A stretch of 64,000 bases of DNA from Actinokineospora alba (lineage in GTDB: Bacteria > Actinomycetota > Actinomycetes > Mycobacteriales > Pseudonocardiaceae). A program made the position numbers and the translations under genes. The DNA lies in the NCBI RefSeq assembly GCF_004362515.1, contig NZ_SNXU01000001.1, forward strand, positions 4,526,001 to 4,590,000, read 5' to 3'. A model generated the notes under the pieces. That model saw only the letters and a list, made by a program, of their open reading frames with translations, was not told the DNA's origin and did not search any database. Positions 24,785-34,912 of this stretch are shown here, in pieces (position 1 is the first letter of the stretch; every line of letters starts with the position of its first letter).

Positions 24785-25408
24785 GGCCAGCGACGGCCGC
24801 CCGACCACACCGGACTCCGTGTACGCCGCCATGCCGAGGGTCAGCAGGTGCCGCCGGTCGTCGGCGAGCCAGTCGCTCGTGTCGTAGCCCGGTTTGACCA
24901 TTGCCGGGTGGGCGTGGAGCAGGACCGAGGTCTCCAGTTCACCCGCGTGCATGTCGCTGCCCGCCGAGGTCTCGATCCCGGCCGCGGTCCGCGCGGCGGC
25001 CCAGTCCTGGGTGCCGGGGAACAAAGCCATGCCGCCCAAGGCTTCCTGCACGATGTTCGCCAGCACGTAGTTCCCGCCATGACCGTTGACGATCACCAGA
25101 TGTGGCACCCCGGAGCGACGCAGCGAGTCGGCTATGTCGGTCACCACCGCGTGCAGGGTCCGCGCCGAGATGCTCACGGTGCCCGGCCAGGCGGCGTGCT
25201 CGTGCGAACAGGAGATCGTCACCGGTGGAAGCAGTTGAACCGGGTACGCCGCGGCGAGTTCCCGAGCGATGGTGCACGCGATGACCGTGTCGGTCACCAG
25301 TGGCAGGTACGGGCCGTGCTGCTCGAGGCTCCCCACCGGGAGCACGGCCACGGTCGCGGCGCGGTCCCGCACGTCGGCGGTGGTGGTCAGCGGAAGCAGG
25401 TCACTCAT
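24707..25408 (-). CDS. Creatininase family amidohydrolase
   Basis: The 233-residue protein carries the metal ligands of the creatininase/FAPy deformylase family: SLEQHGPYLPLVTDT, SHEHAAWPG, VIVNGHGGNYV and GELETSVLLH. Known members hydrolyse creatinine, cleave the mycofactocin precursor (MftE) or remove formyl from the FAPy-type riboflavin/F420 precursor in archaea (ArfB). No mycofactocin precursor or radical SAM gene is present. Next to GTP cyclohydrolase II, a role on a GTP-derived pyrimidine is attractive, but it is inference. The start overlaps the dehydrogenase gene by 8 bp. Confidence 0.87.
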   Translation of the reverse strand: MSDLLPLTTTADVRDRAATVAVLPVGSLEQHGPYLPLVTDTVIACTIARELAAAYPVQLLPPVTISCSHEHAAWPGTVSISARTLHAVVTDIADSLRRSGVPHLVIVNGHGGNYVLANIVQEALGGMALFPGTQDWAAARTAAGIETSAGSDMHAGELETSVLLHAHPAMVKPGYDTSDWLADDRRHLLTLGMAAYTESGVVGRPSLASARKGEDLLAGLVAAFADYLTVLQE

Positions 25409-26372
25409 GTGCGCGACCGTAGTCAATCCGGTGGCACAGGGCCGCGAGCTCGCCGGACGCCAGCTTCGGCAGCACCTCGGGCAGCTCGTCGAAGTCGCTT
25501 TCGCCGGTGATGAGCGTGTCGAACACCGGGTCGGCGAGCAGGTCGAGTGCCAACGCCATCCGGTCGGCGTAGGTCCGATCGGCCCGGGCCACCGTCCCGA
25601 CCTGGCTGCCGCGCACGGTGAGCCTGCGGGAGTGGAAGAACTCGCCCAGCGGCACGGAAACCCGCTTGTCGCCGTACCAGCTCAGCTCGATGAGCCTGCC
25701 CTCCGGCGCGAGCAGCTCCAGCGACCGCGCGAGACCGCCTTCGGTCGCACTGGCGTGCACCACGAGGTCCAAGCCCTCGTCGGCCGCCGAAGGCGACGCG
25801 AACCCGACCCCCAGCGCGGCCGCGACCGCCGCCCGACTCGGGTCGGTGTCGACCAGCTGGACCCGGACCCCGGGGAACCGGGCGAGCACCGCGGCGACCG
25901 CGCAGCCGACCATCCCGCCGCCGACGACCGCGATCCGGTCACCGATCAGCGGGGCCGCGTCCCACACCGCGTTCACCGCCGTCTCCACCGTCCCGGCCAG
26001 CACCGCCCGGGCCGCGGGCACGGCGTCCGGAACCGGGGTCACGGCGTCGGCCGGGACGACGTAGTGGGTCTGGTGGGGATACAGGCAGAACACCGTGCGG
26101 CCAAGCAGGGGCCCGTGTTCGACGATCCCGACGTTGAGATACCCGTACTTGACCGGCCACGGGAAGTCACCCTCCTGGAAAGGAGCCCGCATCACCCCGT
26201 GCTGGTTCTCGGGCACCGCTCCGGCCAGGACAAGCGACTCGGTTCCCCGGCTGACGCCCGAGAAAAGCGTGCGGACCAGGACATCCCCGGCCCCCGGTTC
26301 GGGAAGAGCGACCGGGCGGATCTCACACTTGCCGGATGAGGTGAACCAAAGGGCCCTTGCCGTGCGTGTCAT
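25401..26372 (-). CDS. MDR-type (zinc-binding alcohol dehydrogenase family) dehydrogenase
   Basis: The 323-residue protein has the MDR layout. An N-terminal GroES-like domain (LVRTLFSGVSRGTESLV) and KYGYLNVGIVEHGP replace the usual GHE zinc motif, and the Rossmann site is RIAVVGGGMVGCAVAAVL. The sequence is closer to the BchC-like group and may lack catalytic zinc. ATG 26372 has GGAGG 8 nt upstream. It is in one unit with the creatininase gene and divergent from the CDP-alcohol transferase, with 44 bp between them. The substrate is probably an alcohol or sugar intermediate of the same pathway. Confidence 0.84.
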   Translation of the reverse strand: MTRTARALWFTSSGKCEIRPVALPEPGAGDVLVRTLFSGVSRGTESLVLAGAVPENQHGVMRAPFQEGDFPWPVKYGYLNVGIVEHGPLLGRTVFCLYPHQTHYVVPADAVTPVPDAVPAARAVLAGTVETAVNAVWDAAPLIGDRIAVVGGGMVGCAVAAVLARFPGVRVQLVDTDPSRAAVAAALGVGFASPSAADEGLDLVVHASATEGGLARSLELLAPEGRLIELSWYGDKRVSVPLGEFFHSRRLTVRGSQVGTVARADRTYADRMALALDLLADPVFDTLITGESDFDELPEVLPKLASGELAALCHRIDYGRAHE

Positions 26373-26416
26373 CCCATATCCTCCGAAATCGGGGCCCAAC
26401 TGCCGCAAGGGGCGCG

Positions 26417-27112
26417 ATGGTCACACTCCAGCACACCACGGCCTGGCGCGAGCCCGCCGTGTGGGCGGGCGGTCAGCTCCTCCTGCTGGGCGTGCTCTGG
26501 GCGACCGTGGGACTCGGTCCGCTCGGCGCCGTCGCCGGGCTCGTGCACGCCTGCGCCACCGGGGTGCTGCTGACTCGGGCGATGCGCCGCTCCGCCACGG
26601 CGGCGCTCGGGCCCGCCGACCGCGTCACCCTGGCCCGGCAGCTGCTGATCGGCGGTGTCACCGCCCTGGTGGCCGACCGCGCCGACGGAACCGTCCCGGT
26701 CGTCGTGGCCCTCGCCGCCGTCGCGCTCGCCCTGGACTGCGTCGACGGCCTCGTCGCGCGGCGCACGGGCACGGAGTCGCCGCTGGGCGCCCGCTTCGAC
26801 ATGGAGGTCGACGCCTTCCTGATCCTGGTCCTGAGCGTCCACGTCGCGTGGTCGCTCGGCCCGTGGGTGCTCGCGATCGGCGCCGCCCGGTACCTGTTCG
26901 TCGCGGCGTCCTGGCGGCTGACCTGGCTGCGCGGGGACCTGCCGCCCAGCTTCGCCCGCAAAGCCGTCGCCGCCGCGCAGGGCATCACCCTCGTCGTGGC
27001 CGCGAGCGGGGTCGTCCCGTACTCGGCTGTCCTGGTCGGACTCGCGTTGGTCACGCTTGGGTGGTCGTTCGGCCGCGACATCGTCGGGCTCTGGCGTCGC
27101 GCCCGGTCGTGA
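26417..27112 (+). CDS. CDP-alcohol phosphatidyltransferase family protein
   Basis: The 231-residue membrane enzyme has the complete CDP-alcohol phosphotransferase motif D-x2-D-G-x2-A-R-x8-G-x3-D-x3-D in DCVDGLVARRTGTE through GARFDMEVDAF. Several membrane helices follow. It transfers a CDP-activated group to an alcohol (or a phospho-alcohol to lipid) at the inner membrane. AAGGGG precedes ATG 26417. Its presence with a GT4, a methyltransferase, a YbhN-type protein and a sulfatase-like enzyme suggests a lipid-anchored product. Confidence 0.88.
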   Translation: MVTLQHTTAWREPAVWAGGQLLLLGVLWATVGLGPLGAVAGLVHACATGVLLTRAMRRSATAALGPADRVTLARQLLIGGVTALVADRADGTVPVVVALAAVALALDCVDGLVARRTGTESPLGARFDMEVDAFLILVLSVHVAWSLGPWVLAIGAARYLFVAASWRLTWLRGDLPPSFARKAVAAAQGITLVVAASGVVPYSAVLVGLALVTLGWSFGRDIVGLWRRARS

Positions 27113-27128
27113 GTGCGAGGATGCCGCC

Positions 27129-27521
27129 ATGTCTGATCAAGCCAGTGCCACCCGAGTCGCGGGCAACGTCGCGCTGTGGGTCCTGCAGGTGGCTCTCGCC
27201 GCCTACTTCGTCTACAGCGCGACCACGCTGTTCGGTGACGGACTCGTGGCGAAGTTCGACGACATCGGCTTCGGCCAGTGGCTGCGCTACCTCACCGGCG
27301 CGCTGGAGATCGCCGGTGCGATCGGCCTGCTGATCCCGCGCCTGTGCGGTCTCGCCGCGCTCGGGCTGGCCGGGGTCATGGTCGGGGCCGTCGGCACGGA
27401 ACTGTTCCTGGTGGACAAGCCAGGGCCGGTCCTGCCCGCGATCCTGCTGGTGCTGAGCCTGGTCGTGGCGTGGTTCCGCCGCGACACCATTCTCGCGCTG
27501 GTCGCCACACTTCGGAGCTGA
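27129..27521 (+). CDS. DoxX family membrane protein
   Basis: The 130-residue protein has four membrane helices and the DoxX signature: WLRYLTGALEIAGAIGLLIPRLCGLAALGLAGVMVGAVGTE (cited as residues about 56-96). DoxX proteins are small integral membrane proteins, some linked to redox stress. It starts 16 bp after the CDP-alcohol transferase stop. It is convergent with the RibD-like gene, the stops being adjacent. Confidence 0.86.
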   Translation: MSDQASATRVAGNVALWVLQVALAAYFVYSATTLFGDGLVAKFDDIGFGQWLRYLTGALEIAGAIGLLIPRLCGLAALGLAGVMVGAVGTELFLVDKPGPVLPAILLVLSLVVAWFRRDTILALVATLRS

Positions 27522-28187
27522 TCAGGCTTTGGGGAAGTAGCGCAGCACGGCGACGTCGCCGACCCGGGAGACGTCTTCGAGGTGCATGCGGCGCGCGGGT
27601 CCGCCTGGGTACTCGGCGGGGTTGAGGAAGCGCGGCGCGCCCGCATGGCCGATCAGCAGCGGGGCCACCGCCAGCTGGATCTCGTCGGCCAGGCCTGCCG
27701 ACAGGAACGCGGTGTGGATCCGGCCGCCGCCCTCCACCATCAGCCTGCCCACGCCGCGGCCGCCGAGGTCGTCGAGGAGCCGGGCGAAGTCGAGCTCGGC
27801 GCCCAGCGACACGACCTCCGCCAGCTCCCCCAGGTTTGCCGAGGTCGCGCCGGAATCCGTTGTGTAGACCAGCTTTCGGCCACCGCAATGCCAGAACCGC
27901 AGGTCCGGGTCGAGGTCGCCCGAGCCGGTCACGGTGATCTTCAGCGGGTGCTCCGGGAGGCCGTCGGCCACTCGCGCCGCCCGCCGCTCGGCGCTGTTGA
28001 CGAGCAGGCGGGGGTTGTCGCGGCGCACGGTCTCGGCGCCGATCAGAATGGCGTCGGACTCCGCCCGCACCTGGTCGACGCGGTCGAAGTCGAGCTCGTT
28101 GGACAGCGGGAACCCTTGGCCGTCGCGGTCGTCGATGTAGCCGTCCACGCTGACCGCGACGCTGAGGAGGACGTAGGGGCGGGTCAC
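27522..28187 (-). CDS. RibD C-terminal domain reductase (dihydrofolate reductase-like)
   Basis: The 221-residue protein consists only of a RibD_C/DHFR-like reductase domain: VLLSVAVSVDGYIDD at the start, DAILIGAETVRRDNPRLL, KITVTGSGDLDPDLRFW, and RLMVEGGGRIHTAFLSAGLADEIQLAVAPLLIG (cited as residues about 160-193), the typical signature. It should use NADPH to reduce the ribosylamino-pyrimidine made by GTP cyclohydrolase II, or a similar molecule. No deaminase domain is present. GTG 28187 is the likely start; the long open frame upstream is a shadow. It is in the same neighbourhood as the other GTP-pathway genes. Confidence 0.85.
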   Translation of the reverse strand: MTRPYVLLSVAVSVDGYIDDRDGQGFPLSNELDFDRVDQVRAESDAILIGAETVRRDNPRLLVNSAERRAARVADGLPEHPLKITVTGSGDLDPDLRFWHCGGRKLVYTTDSGATSANLGELAEVVSLGAELDFARLLDDLGGRGVGRLMVEGGGRIHTAFLSAGLADEIQLAVAPLLIGHAGAPRFLNPAEYPGGPARRMHLEDVSRVGDVAVLRYFPKA

Positions 28188-28280
28188 GGGTGCGTCCGTT
28201 CTGTTCCGCGAGTTGAACCGGAAGTGGTCCGTCGACCGTAGTACCGGTTGGCGGCACCACACTTTACGAGAGGACAGTCG

Positions 28281-29933
28281 ATGGAGTTGTTCGCGCCGCT
28301 TCGGAGGTTCGGGCGCGGGCGGGTTCGTCGGATCGCGGCCGGCGGCGCCACCGCGCTCGCCTGCGTGTTCGTGCTGTTCGCCCTGCTCGCGCCGAGCGAC
28401 CTCGATCGCCTGAGCCCCTTGGCTTTTCTCCGTGTCCCGGCGGAAGGGCTGCTCGGCGTCGTCCTCTTCCTGGTCCTGCCGACGCGGGCGCGTCGGGGTG
28501 TGGCCGTGCTCGTGGGCGTGGGTCTCGGTGTGCTGACTGTCGTGAAGATCATGGACATGGGTTTCGACGCGGTGCTGCACCGGCCGTTCGACCTGGTTCT
28601 CGACTGGCCGCTGCTCGGCCCCGCCGTGGGTTACCTCGACGCGACAGCCGGTCCCGGTGGCGCGATCGCCGCTGTGGTCGGCGCGGTCGTGCTCGCGCTC
28701 GCCCTGCTGGTCCTGACCACGCTGTCCGCGTTGCGCCTGACCAGGCTGGTCGCCCAGCACCGGCTCGGGTCGGCCCGGGCGGTCGCGGTCCTCTCGGTCG
28801 TCTGGATCACCGCCGCCATCCCCGGCGCGCGGATCGACCCCGACGCGCCCATCGCGTCGGGCAGCGCCGCCGCCTTCGCCCTGGACCACGCGCGCCAGGT
28901 GCGGGCGGGCCTGCTCGACCAGGACAAGTTCGCCGCGGAGGCCGTGGTCGACCGCTTCCGGGACACCCCGGGCGCGGAACTGCTCACCGCCTTGCGCGGC
29001 AAGGACGTCATCGTCGCCTTCGTCGAGAGCTACGGCCGCGACGCCGTCGAGGACCCGGAGCTGGCGCCCCAGGTCGGAGCGGTGCTCGACGAGGGCACCC
29101 GCAGGCTCGGCGTCGCCGGGTACGGCGCACGCAGCGCCTTCCTCACCTCGCCGACCACGGGCGGCGGCAGCTGGCTGGCGCAGGCCACGCTCCTGTCCGG
29201 CCTGTGGATCGACAACCAGCAGCGCTACCGCACCCTGGTCTCCGGCGACCGCCTGACCCTCGGCGCCGCCTTCGAGCGCGCGCGGTGGCGGTCGGTCGGC
29301 GTCGTCCCCGGTATCACCTACGCGTGGCCCGAGGGGGCGTTCTTCGGCTACCGGAGCATCCAGACCGCCGGGGATCTCGGGTACCACGGGCCGCGCTTCA
29401 GCTACTCCACCATGCCCGACCAGTTCACCCTCGAGGCGTTCGAGCGGTCGGAGCGCGCGAAAGCCGACCACGAGCCGGTGATGGCCGTGATCCCGCTGGT
29501 CTCCAGCCACGCCCCCTGGACACCGACCCCGTCGCTGATCGACTGGGCCGACGTCGGCGACGGTTCGATCTTCAAGACCATGCACACCGGCGACCGCCCC
29601 GCGGAGGCCATCTTCACCGGCGACCCCACCCGGACCCGCGCCGACTACCGGCGTTCCATCGAGTACTCGCTCAACACCCTGGTCTCCTACGTGGAGACCT
29701 ACGGCGACGACGACCTGGTGCTCGTCTTCCTCGGCGACCACCAACCCGCCAAGATCGTCACCGGCGACAACGCCACCTGGGACGTCCCGATCACCATCGT
29801 CACCCGCGACCCGGCCGTGCTGGACCGTGTGTCGCCGTGGAAGTGGGACGCGGGCCTGAAACCCGGCCCGCGCGCCCCGGTCTGGCCGATGAACACCTTC
29901 CGCGATCGGTTCCTGACGGCGTTCGGGCCCTGA
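28281..29933 (+). CDS. Sulfatase-like membrane enzyme (LTA synthase/phosphotransferase type)
   Basis: The 550-residue protein has an N-terminal membrane part with about five helices (residues about 15-180) and a C-terminal alkaline phosphatase/sulfatase-fold domain. In the latter, VIAFVESYGRDAV-like active-site entry (KDVIVAFVESYG), LTSPTTGGGSWLAQATLLSG and VLVFLGDHQPAKIV hold the expected nucleophile and metal ligands. Related enzymes move phosphoglycerol or phosphoethanolamine onto envelope glycolipids. ATG 28281 has GAGAGGA upstream. It is the last gene of the GTP-pathway neighbourhood. Confidence 0.83.
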   Translation: MELFAPLRRFGRGRVRRIAAGGATALACVFVLFALLAPSDLDRLSPLAFLRVPAEGLLGVVLFLVLPTRARRGVAVLVGVGLGVLTVVKIMDMGFDAVLHRPFDLVLDWPLLGPAVGYLDATAGPGGAIAAVVGAVVLALALLVLTTLSALRLTRLVAQHRLGSARAVAVLSVVWITAAIPGARIDPDAPIASGSAAAFALDHARQVRAGLLDQDKFAAEAVVDRFRDTPGAELLTALRGKDVIVAFVESYGRDAVEDPELAPQVGAVLDEGTRRLGVAGYGARSAFLTSPTTGGGSWLAQATLLSGLWIDNQQRYRTLVSGDRLTLGAAFERARWRSVGVVPGITYAWPEGAFFGYRSIQTAGDLGYHGPRFSYSTMPDQFTLEAFERSERAKADHEPVMAVIPLVSSHAPWTPTPSLIDWADVGDGSIFKTMHTGDRPAEAIFTGDPTRTRADYRRSIEYSLNTLVSYVETYGDDDLVLVFLGDHQPAKIVTGDNATWDVPITIVTRDPAVLDRVSPWKWDAGLKPGPRAPVWPMNTFRDRFLTAFGP

Positions 29934-30092
29934 TCAAGCGTCAGCTACGCGTCGCTCGGCGAGCCGTCGGCGCCTCGCCCACTGCGGGCGGGCCACGTCG
30001 ACGTGCTCGACATCGTCACCGACGTCTACCGCGCGCCCATGCTCGCCCTGCTCGCGGTGTCGGGCATCGCGGAGGTGTTGCACAACGAGTGA
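29934..30092 (+). pseudogene. Coding-like fragment directly after the sulfatase-like gene, same frame
   Basis: In the same frame as the sulfatase-like gene and immediately after its TGA, about 52 codons remain open to TGA 30090-30092. The translation (for example GHVDVLDIVTDVYRAPMLA then LLAVSGIAEVLHNE) is hydrophobic, helical-looking and GC3-rich, unlike non-coding sequence. It could be a decayed C-terminal extension, a small gene starting at an internal GTG, or coincidence. No family was recognised. The next 230 bp up to 30323 hold no supported gene. Confidence 0.3.
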
Positions 30093-30323
30093 TGCCGCCG
30101 CTGTGGACGGTAGGGGCCCGCCGGACCGACTGGGGCGACTAGGGCGACCGGCGCCACCGGACCCGCAAGGCCCGCAGGGGCACCACTTACGGTGGCGACG
30201 GCCGCACGACCTTCGCGCTTCCGACCTGCGGGCCGCCGCACCCGACAACCTGACATACAGCGCAGGACTTCCCTCGGTCGCCTCAAGAGTTCGCGTAGGG
30301 TGGCGGGCGACCCTGGGGGCGTG

Positions 30324-30704
30324 ATGGAGCGAGCGAGCGTGGCGAGCCGGACGCGGCACTGCCTGCTGTTGCTGCTCGCCCTCTTCGCGACCGTGCTCGT
30401 CTCCGTCGCGGCCCCTGGCGTGAGTGCGGCGCCGGTCGCGTTGGATCCCGCGGAGGCCGGTGCCACGGTCGGCGGGCCGCACGTCGACGCGATGGCGCCG
30501 TCCCGCTCGGCGGGGCGAGTCGCCAAAGAGGCCAAAGAGACAGGGCCCGCACAGGTCCAGCCCGCCGTGCCGCCCGCTGCGGCATCCTGGCCGCGTCCGG
30601 CCGGTTTCGTCCGCCTCGACGACTTCCTCCCCTCCGCGCCTCGGTGGGCGCACCGCGGCGCGATCGGCGATCGGGCACCGCCTTCCCGGCGAGTGGATCT
30701 GTAG
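30324..30704 (+). CDS. Secreted hypothetical protein
   Basis: The 126-residue frame begins with a clear Sec signal peptide (RHCLLLLLALFATVLVSVAAPGVSAAP). It continues as a Pro/Ala/Arg-rich polar chain with no family match. Base use is typical of coding sequence. ATG 30324 is used; GTG 30321 is also possible. It precedes the fused SecDF gene by 65 bp, so it may be co-transcribed with it. Confidence 0.55.
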   Translation: MERASVASRTRHCLLLLLALFATVLVSVAAPGVSAAPVALDPAEAGATVGGPHVDAMAPSRSAGRVAKEAKETGPAQVQPAVPPAAASWPRPAGFVRLDDFLPSAPRWAHRGAIGDRAPPSRRVDL

Positions 30705-30769
30705 GTCTCTCGCGCGCGGGTGTCGTCCCGCGTGTTCCGCCGGGTTGTTCCCTGAAGAAGGAAGTCGCC

Positions 30770-33027
<2,258 letters not shown>

Positions 33028-33031
<4 letters not shown>

Positions 33032-33999
33032 CGCCGGACCTGATCGCCACCGTCCGCGACGCTTTCGGCTGGCAAGTGGACATCGAGGTGTCGCCGGGCC
33101 CGAGAGGCGCCCTGGGCCAGATCTGGCGCCTCGACGTCGGGTCGGAGCGGTACGCGCTCAAGGAGATCTTTGCCGAACCGCCATCGGAGGCGTTGATCGA
33201 GGCGGAGTTGGCGTTCACGCACCGGGCGGCGGAAGCGGGTGTCCGCTTCCCCATGAGCCACCCCGACCGCACGGGCCACCACCTGCTGACGGCCCCCGGC
33301 GGTGGCTGGTTCCGTCTCTACGACTGGGTCGACCTGCGACCGCTCGACCTCACCGCGCAAGCCACCCCGCGAGACGTCGGGACCCTGCTCGCCCGCCTCC
33401 ACAGCTGCGCTCCCGGCGCGGTGGCCGAACCCGGCGGGGGAGCGCCAGACCGTTGGTATGACACGGTTCCCGCCGCCCACCGCTGGACGGAAGCGGCCGA
33501 ACCGGAGGCGTCCTGGGCCGCACGACTCGCGGATCGTCTCTCCACCCTGCCCGAACTCTGCGCGGCGGTCACGCCCGCCGACGAACTGATCGTCTGCCAC
33601 CGCGACCTACACCCGGAGAACGTCCTGGCTGACCCGGCGGGCGCACTGGTGGTCGTCGACTGGGACAACCTAGGCCCCGCCAACCCAAGCCGAGAGCTGG
33701 CCCGCGCCCTGTTCGACTGGTTCAGCGACCCAACCCCCGACCTGCCCGCCATGCGTGCGATGTATGAGGCGTATGTGGAGGAGGGCGGCCCGGGTCGGGT
33801 CACCGAGCAGGCGGACTTCTCGATGCTGGTCGCTTCCAGGCTGAACTTCCTGCTGGCACAGGCAACAATCGCGCGAGACCCGGAAGCCCAACCCCGACAC
33901 CGCGAGTGGGCAGAGCGGGAGTTAGAGGAGGCGTTGCGCATTCTGCCGACGCCAGGACAGCTGGCTGAGGTCCTGGCCGTGACCAGGACCGTCCGCTAG
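33028..33999 (+). CDS. Phosphotransferase family kinase (APH type)
   Basis: The 323-residue protein has the aminoglycoside phosphotransferase/choline kinase fold: the Brenner motif H191-R-D193-x4-N198 in CHRDLHPENVL and the Mg-binding DWD at 211-213. It overlaps the SecDF stop by 4 bp (ATGA) and is thus translated with it. Members phosphorylate small molecules such as antibiotics, choline or homoserine; the substrate cannot be predicted. It is followed by a long gene-free island. Confidence 0.82.
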
Positions 34000-34196
34000 C
34001 CCAAGGCAGCGCCACCACTCACTCCACCCCATCAACACCCGCCCGCCTCCAAACAAGCGGCACAGACACGACTCCACCCCCAACAGCCCCACCTCGGATG
34101 AGGAAACCCGAAGGGATAGGGGGGTGCACTGGACGAGTGGGCATTGGGAATGCTTTTAATCCCTGCTCTACCCCCTGCCCCCTCGTCCTGGCCATC

Positions 34197-34289
34197 TTTA
34201 ACTCTCGATCATCGGTGTCAAGGGTCGGCTTGCCGATCGCGCAGCGACGGCGCTTGCGCCGCCCTTGACGCCGATGATCGAGAGTTAAA
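34197..34289 (+). repeat. 93-bp palindromic element, copy 1
   Basis: 28-bp terminal inverted repeats (beginning TTTAACTCTCGATCATCGG, one mismatch) enclose a 37-bp centre that itself contains CGGCGC-TT-GCGCCG. The whole unit can fold into one long hairpin. Copy 2 at 34361-34453 is its reverse complement at 89 of 93 positions. No target-site duplication is evident. It resembles REP/MITE-type elements and may also end transcription. Confidence 0.9.
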
Positions 34290-34360
34290 CAATTGTGGCC
34301 GAGGGGGACTGTTCTTGTTGGTACCAAAGAGAAGTGGGGTGGGCCCCTCTGGCTCGATTG

Positions 34361-34453
34361 TTTAATTCTCGATCATCGCTGTCAAGGGCGGCGCAAGCGC
34401 CGTCGCTGCGCGATCGGCAAGCCGACCCTTGACACCGATGATCGAGAATTAAA
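34361..34453 (-). repeat. 93-bp palindromic element, copy 2 (inverted)
   Basis: This copy begins TTTAATTCTCGATCATCGC and ends with its complement. It is the reverse complement of copy 1 at 89 of 93 bases, including the 37-bp centre. The 71-bp spacer between copies has no gene. The pair lies between convergent genes. Confidence 0.9.
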
Positions 34454-34496
34454 AGCGGCCAGGACGAGGGGCAAGGGGGAAGTGCAGGGGTGAGGA

Positions 34497-34795
34497 GCCG
34501 TCCCCGAAAGTGACCACGTCCGGAGATCAAGGACCAAGAGCTGTCCCTGAAGGTGACCCGCGTTCGGAGCTTAAGGACCAAGAGCTGTCCCTGAAGGTGA
34601 CCGCGTTCGGAGGTGCAAGGGCGAGGGCATTCCCGAAGGTGACCCACATTCGGAGCTTAAGGACCAAAGCCGTCCCTGAAGGTTTGCACGTCCGGAGGTC
34701 AGGGAGAAGGGCTGTCCCTGGTGGTGGCCTGTTCGGGGTGTGGGGGTGAAGCGCTGTCCCTGAAGGCGGCCTCGGTTGGAGGTGTAGGGATGCAG
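34497..34795. repeat. Tandem array, seven units of 42-44 bp
   Basis: Seven contiguous degenerate units start at 34497, 34540, 34584, 34626, 34669, 34711 and 34753. The shared start is GCTGTCCCTGAAGGTGACC, followed by a CGTTCGGAG block and usually AAGGACCAAGA. Units 2 and 3 match best; units 6 and 7 are the most diverged. There are no spacers, so it is not a CRISPR array. Function unknown. Confidence 0.85.
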
Positions 34796-34867
34796 CGCCG
34801 GCCGAGCCTCGTGCGTCTTCTGGCTCGCCCATGTGAAGCGCTTGATGGATAGGACGTCGACCGCGAA

Positions 34868-34904
34868 GGGACCGGGGTGGGCAAACCGTGTCCACCCCGG
34901 TCCC
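34868..34904. terminator. Hairpin terminator after secreted peptidase gene
   Basis: A perfect 13-bp stem GGGACCGGGGTGG with its complement and an 11-nt loop lies 8 bp past the stop of the minus-strand peptidase gene. It closes the leftward transcript. Confidence 0.75.
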
Positions 34905-34912
34905 TCGCCAAA

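Larger units (their letters stand above)
34000..34867. other. Gene-free island between convergent genes
   Basis: These 868 bases between the kinase gene (plus) and the secreted peptidase gene (minus) hold no convincing gene. They contain two inverted 93-bp palindromic elements (34197-34453), outer imperfect inverted flanks (about 34155-34196 and 34454-34495) and a seven-unit tandem array (34497-34795). The left 150 bp is unremarkable. Short frames through the arrays are repeat artefacts. Confidence 0.8.

Noticed and set aside
24707..25408. Creatininase gene as mycofactocin mftE
   Set aside because: No mftA, mftB, radical SAM mftC or mftF is visible; only the family is shared.
20715..28187. 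A standard riboflavin operon
   Set aside because: ribE, ribH and a RibD deaminase domain are missing and the surrounding genes are for glycosylation and lipid transfer.
28188..29744. Upstream extension of the RibD_C frame across the sulfatase-like gene
   Set aside because: The RibD_C family start is at about 28187; the rest is antisense to a convincing membrane enzyme and low in complexity.
30026..30535. Collagen-like Gly-Pro-Ala frame on the minus strand
   Set aside because: The repetitive stretch is short, lies antisense to the secreted hypothetical gene and has no ribosome site or family match.
34497..34795. Possible CRISPR array
   Set aside because: Units of 42-44 bp are contiguous and degenerate with no spacers; no cas genes are nearby.
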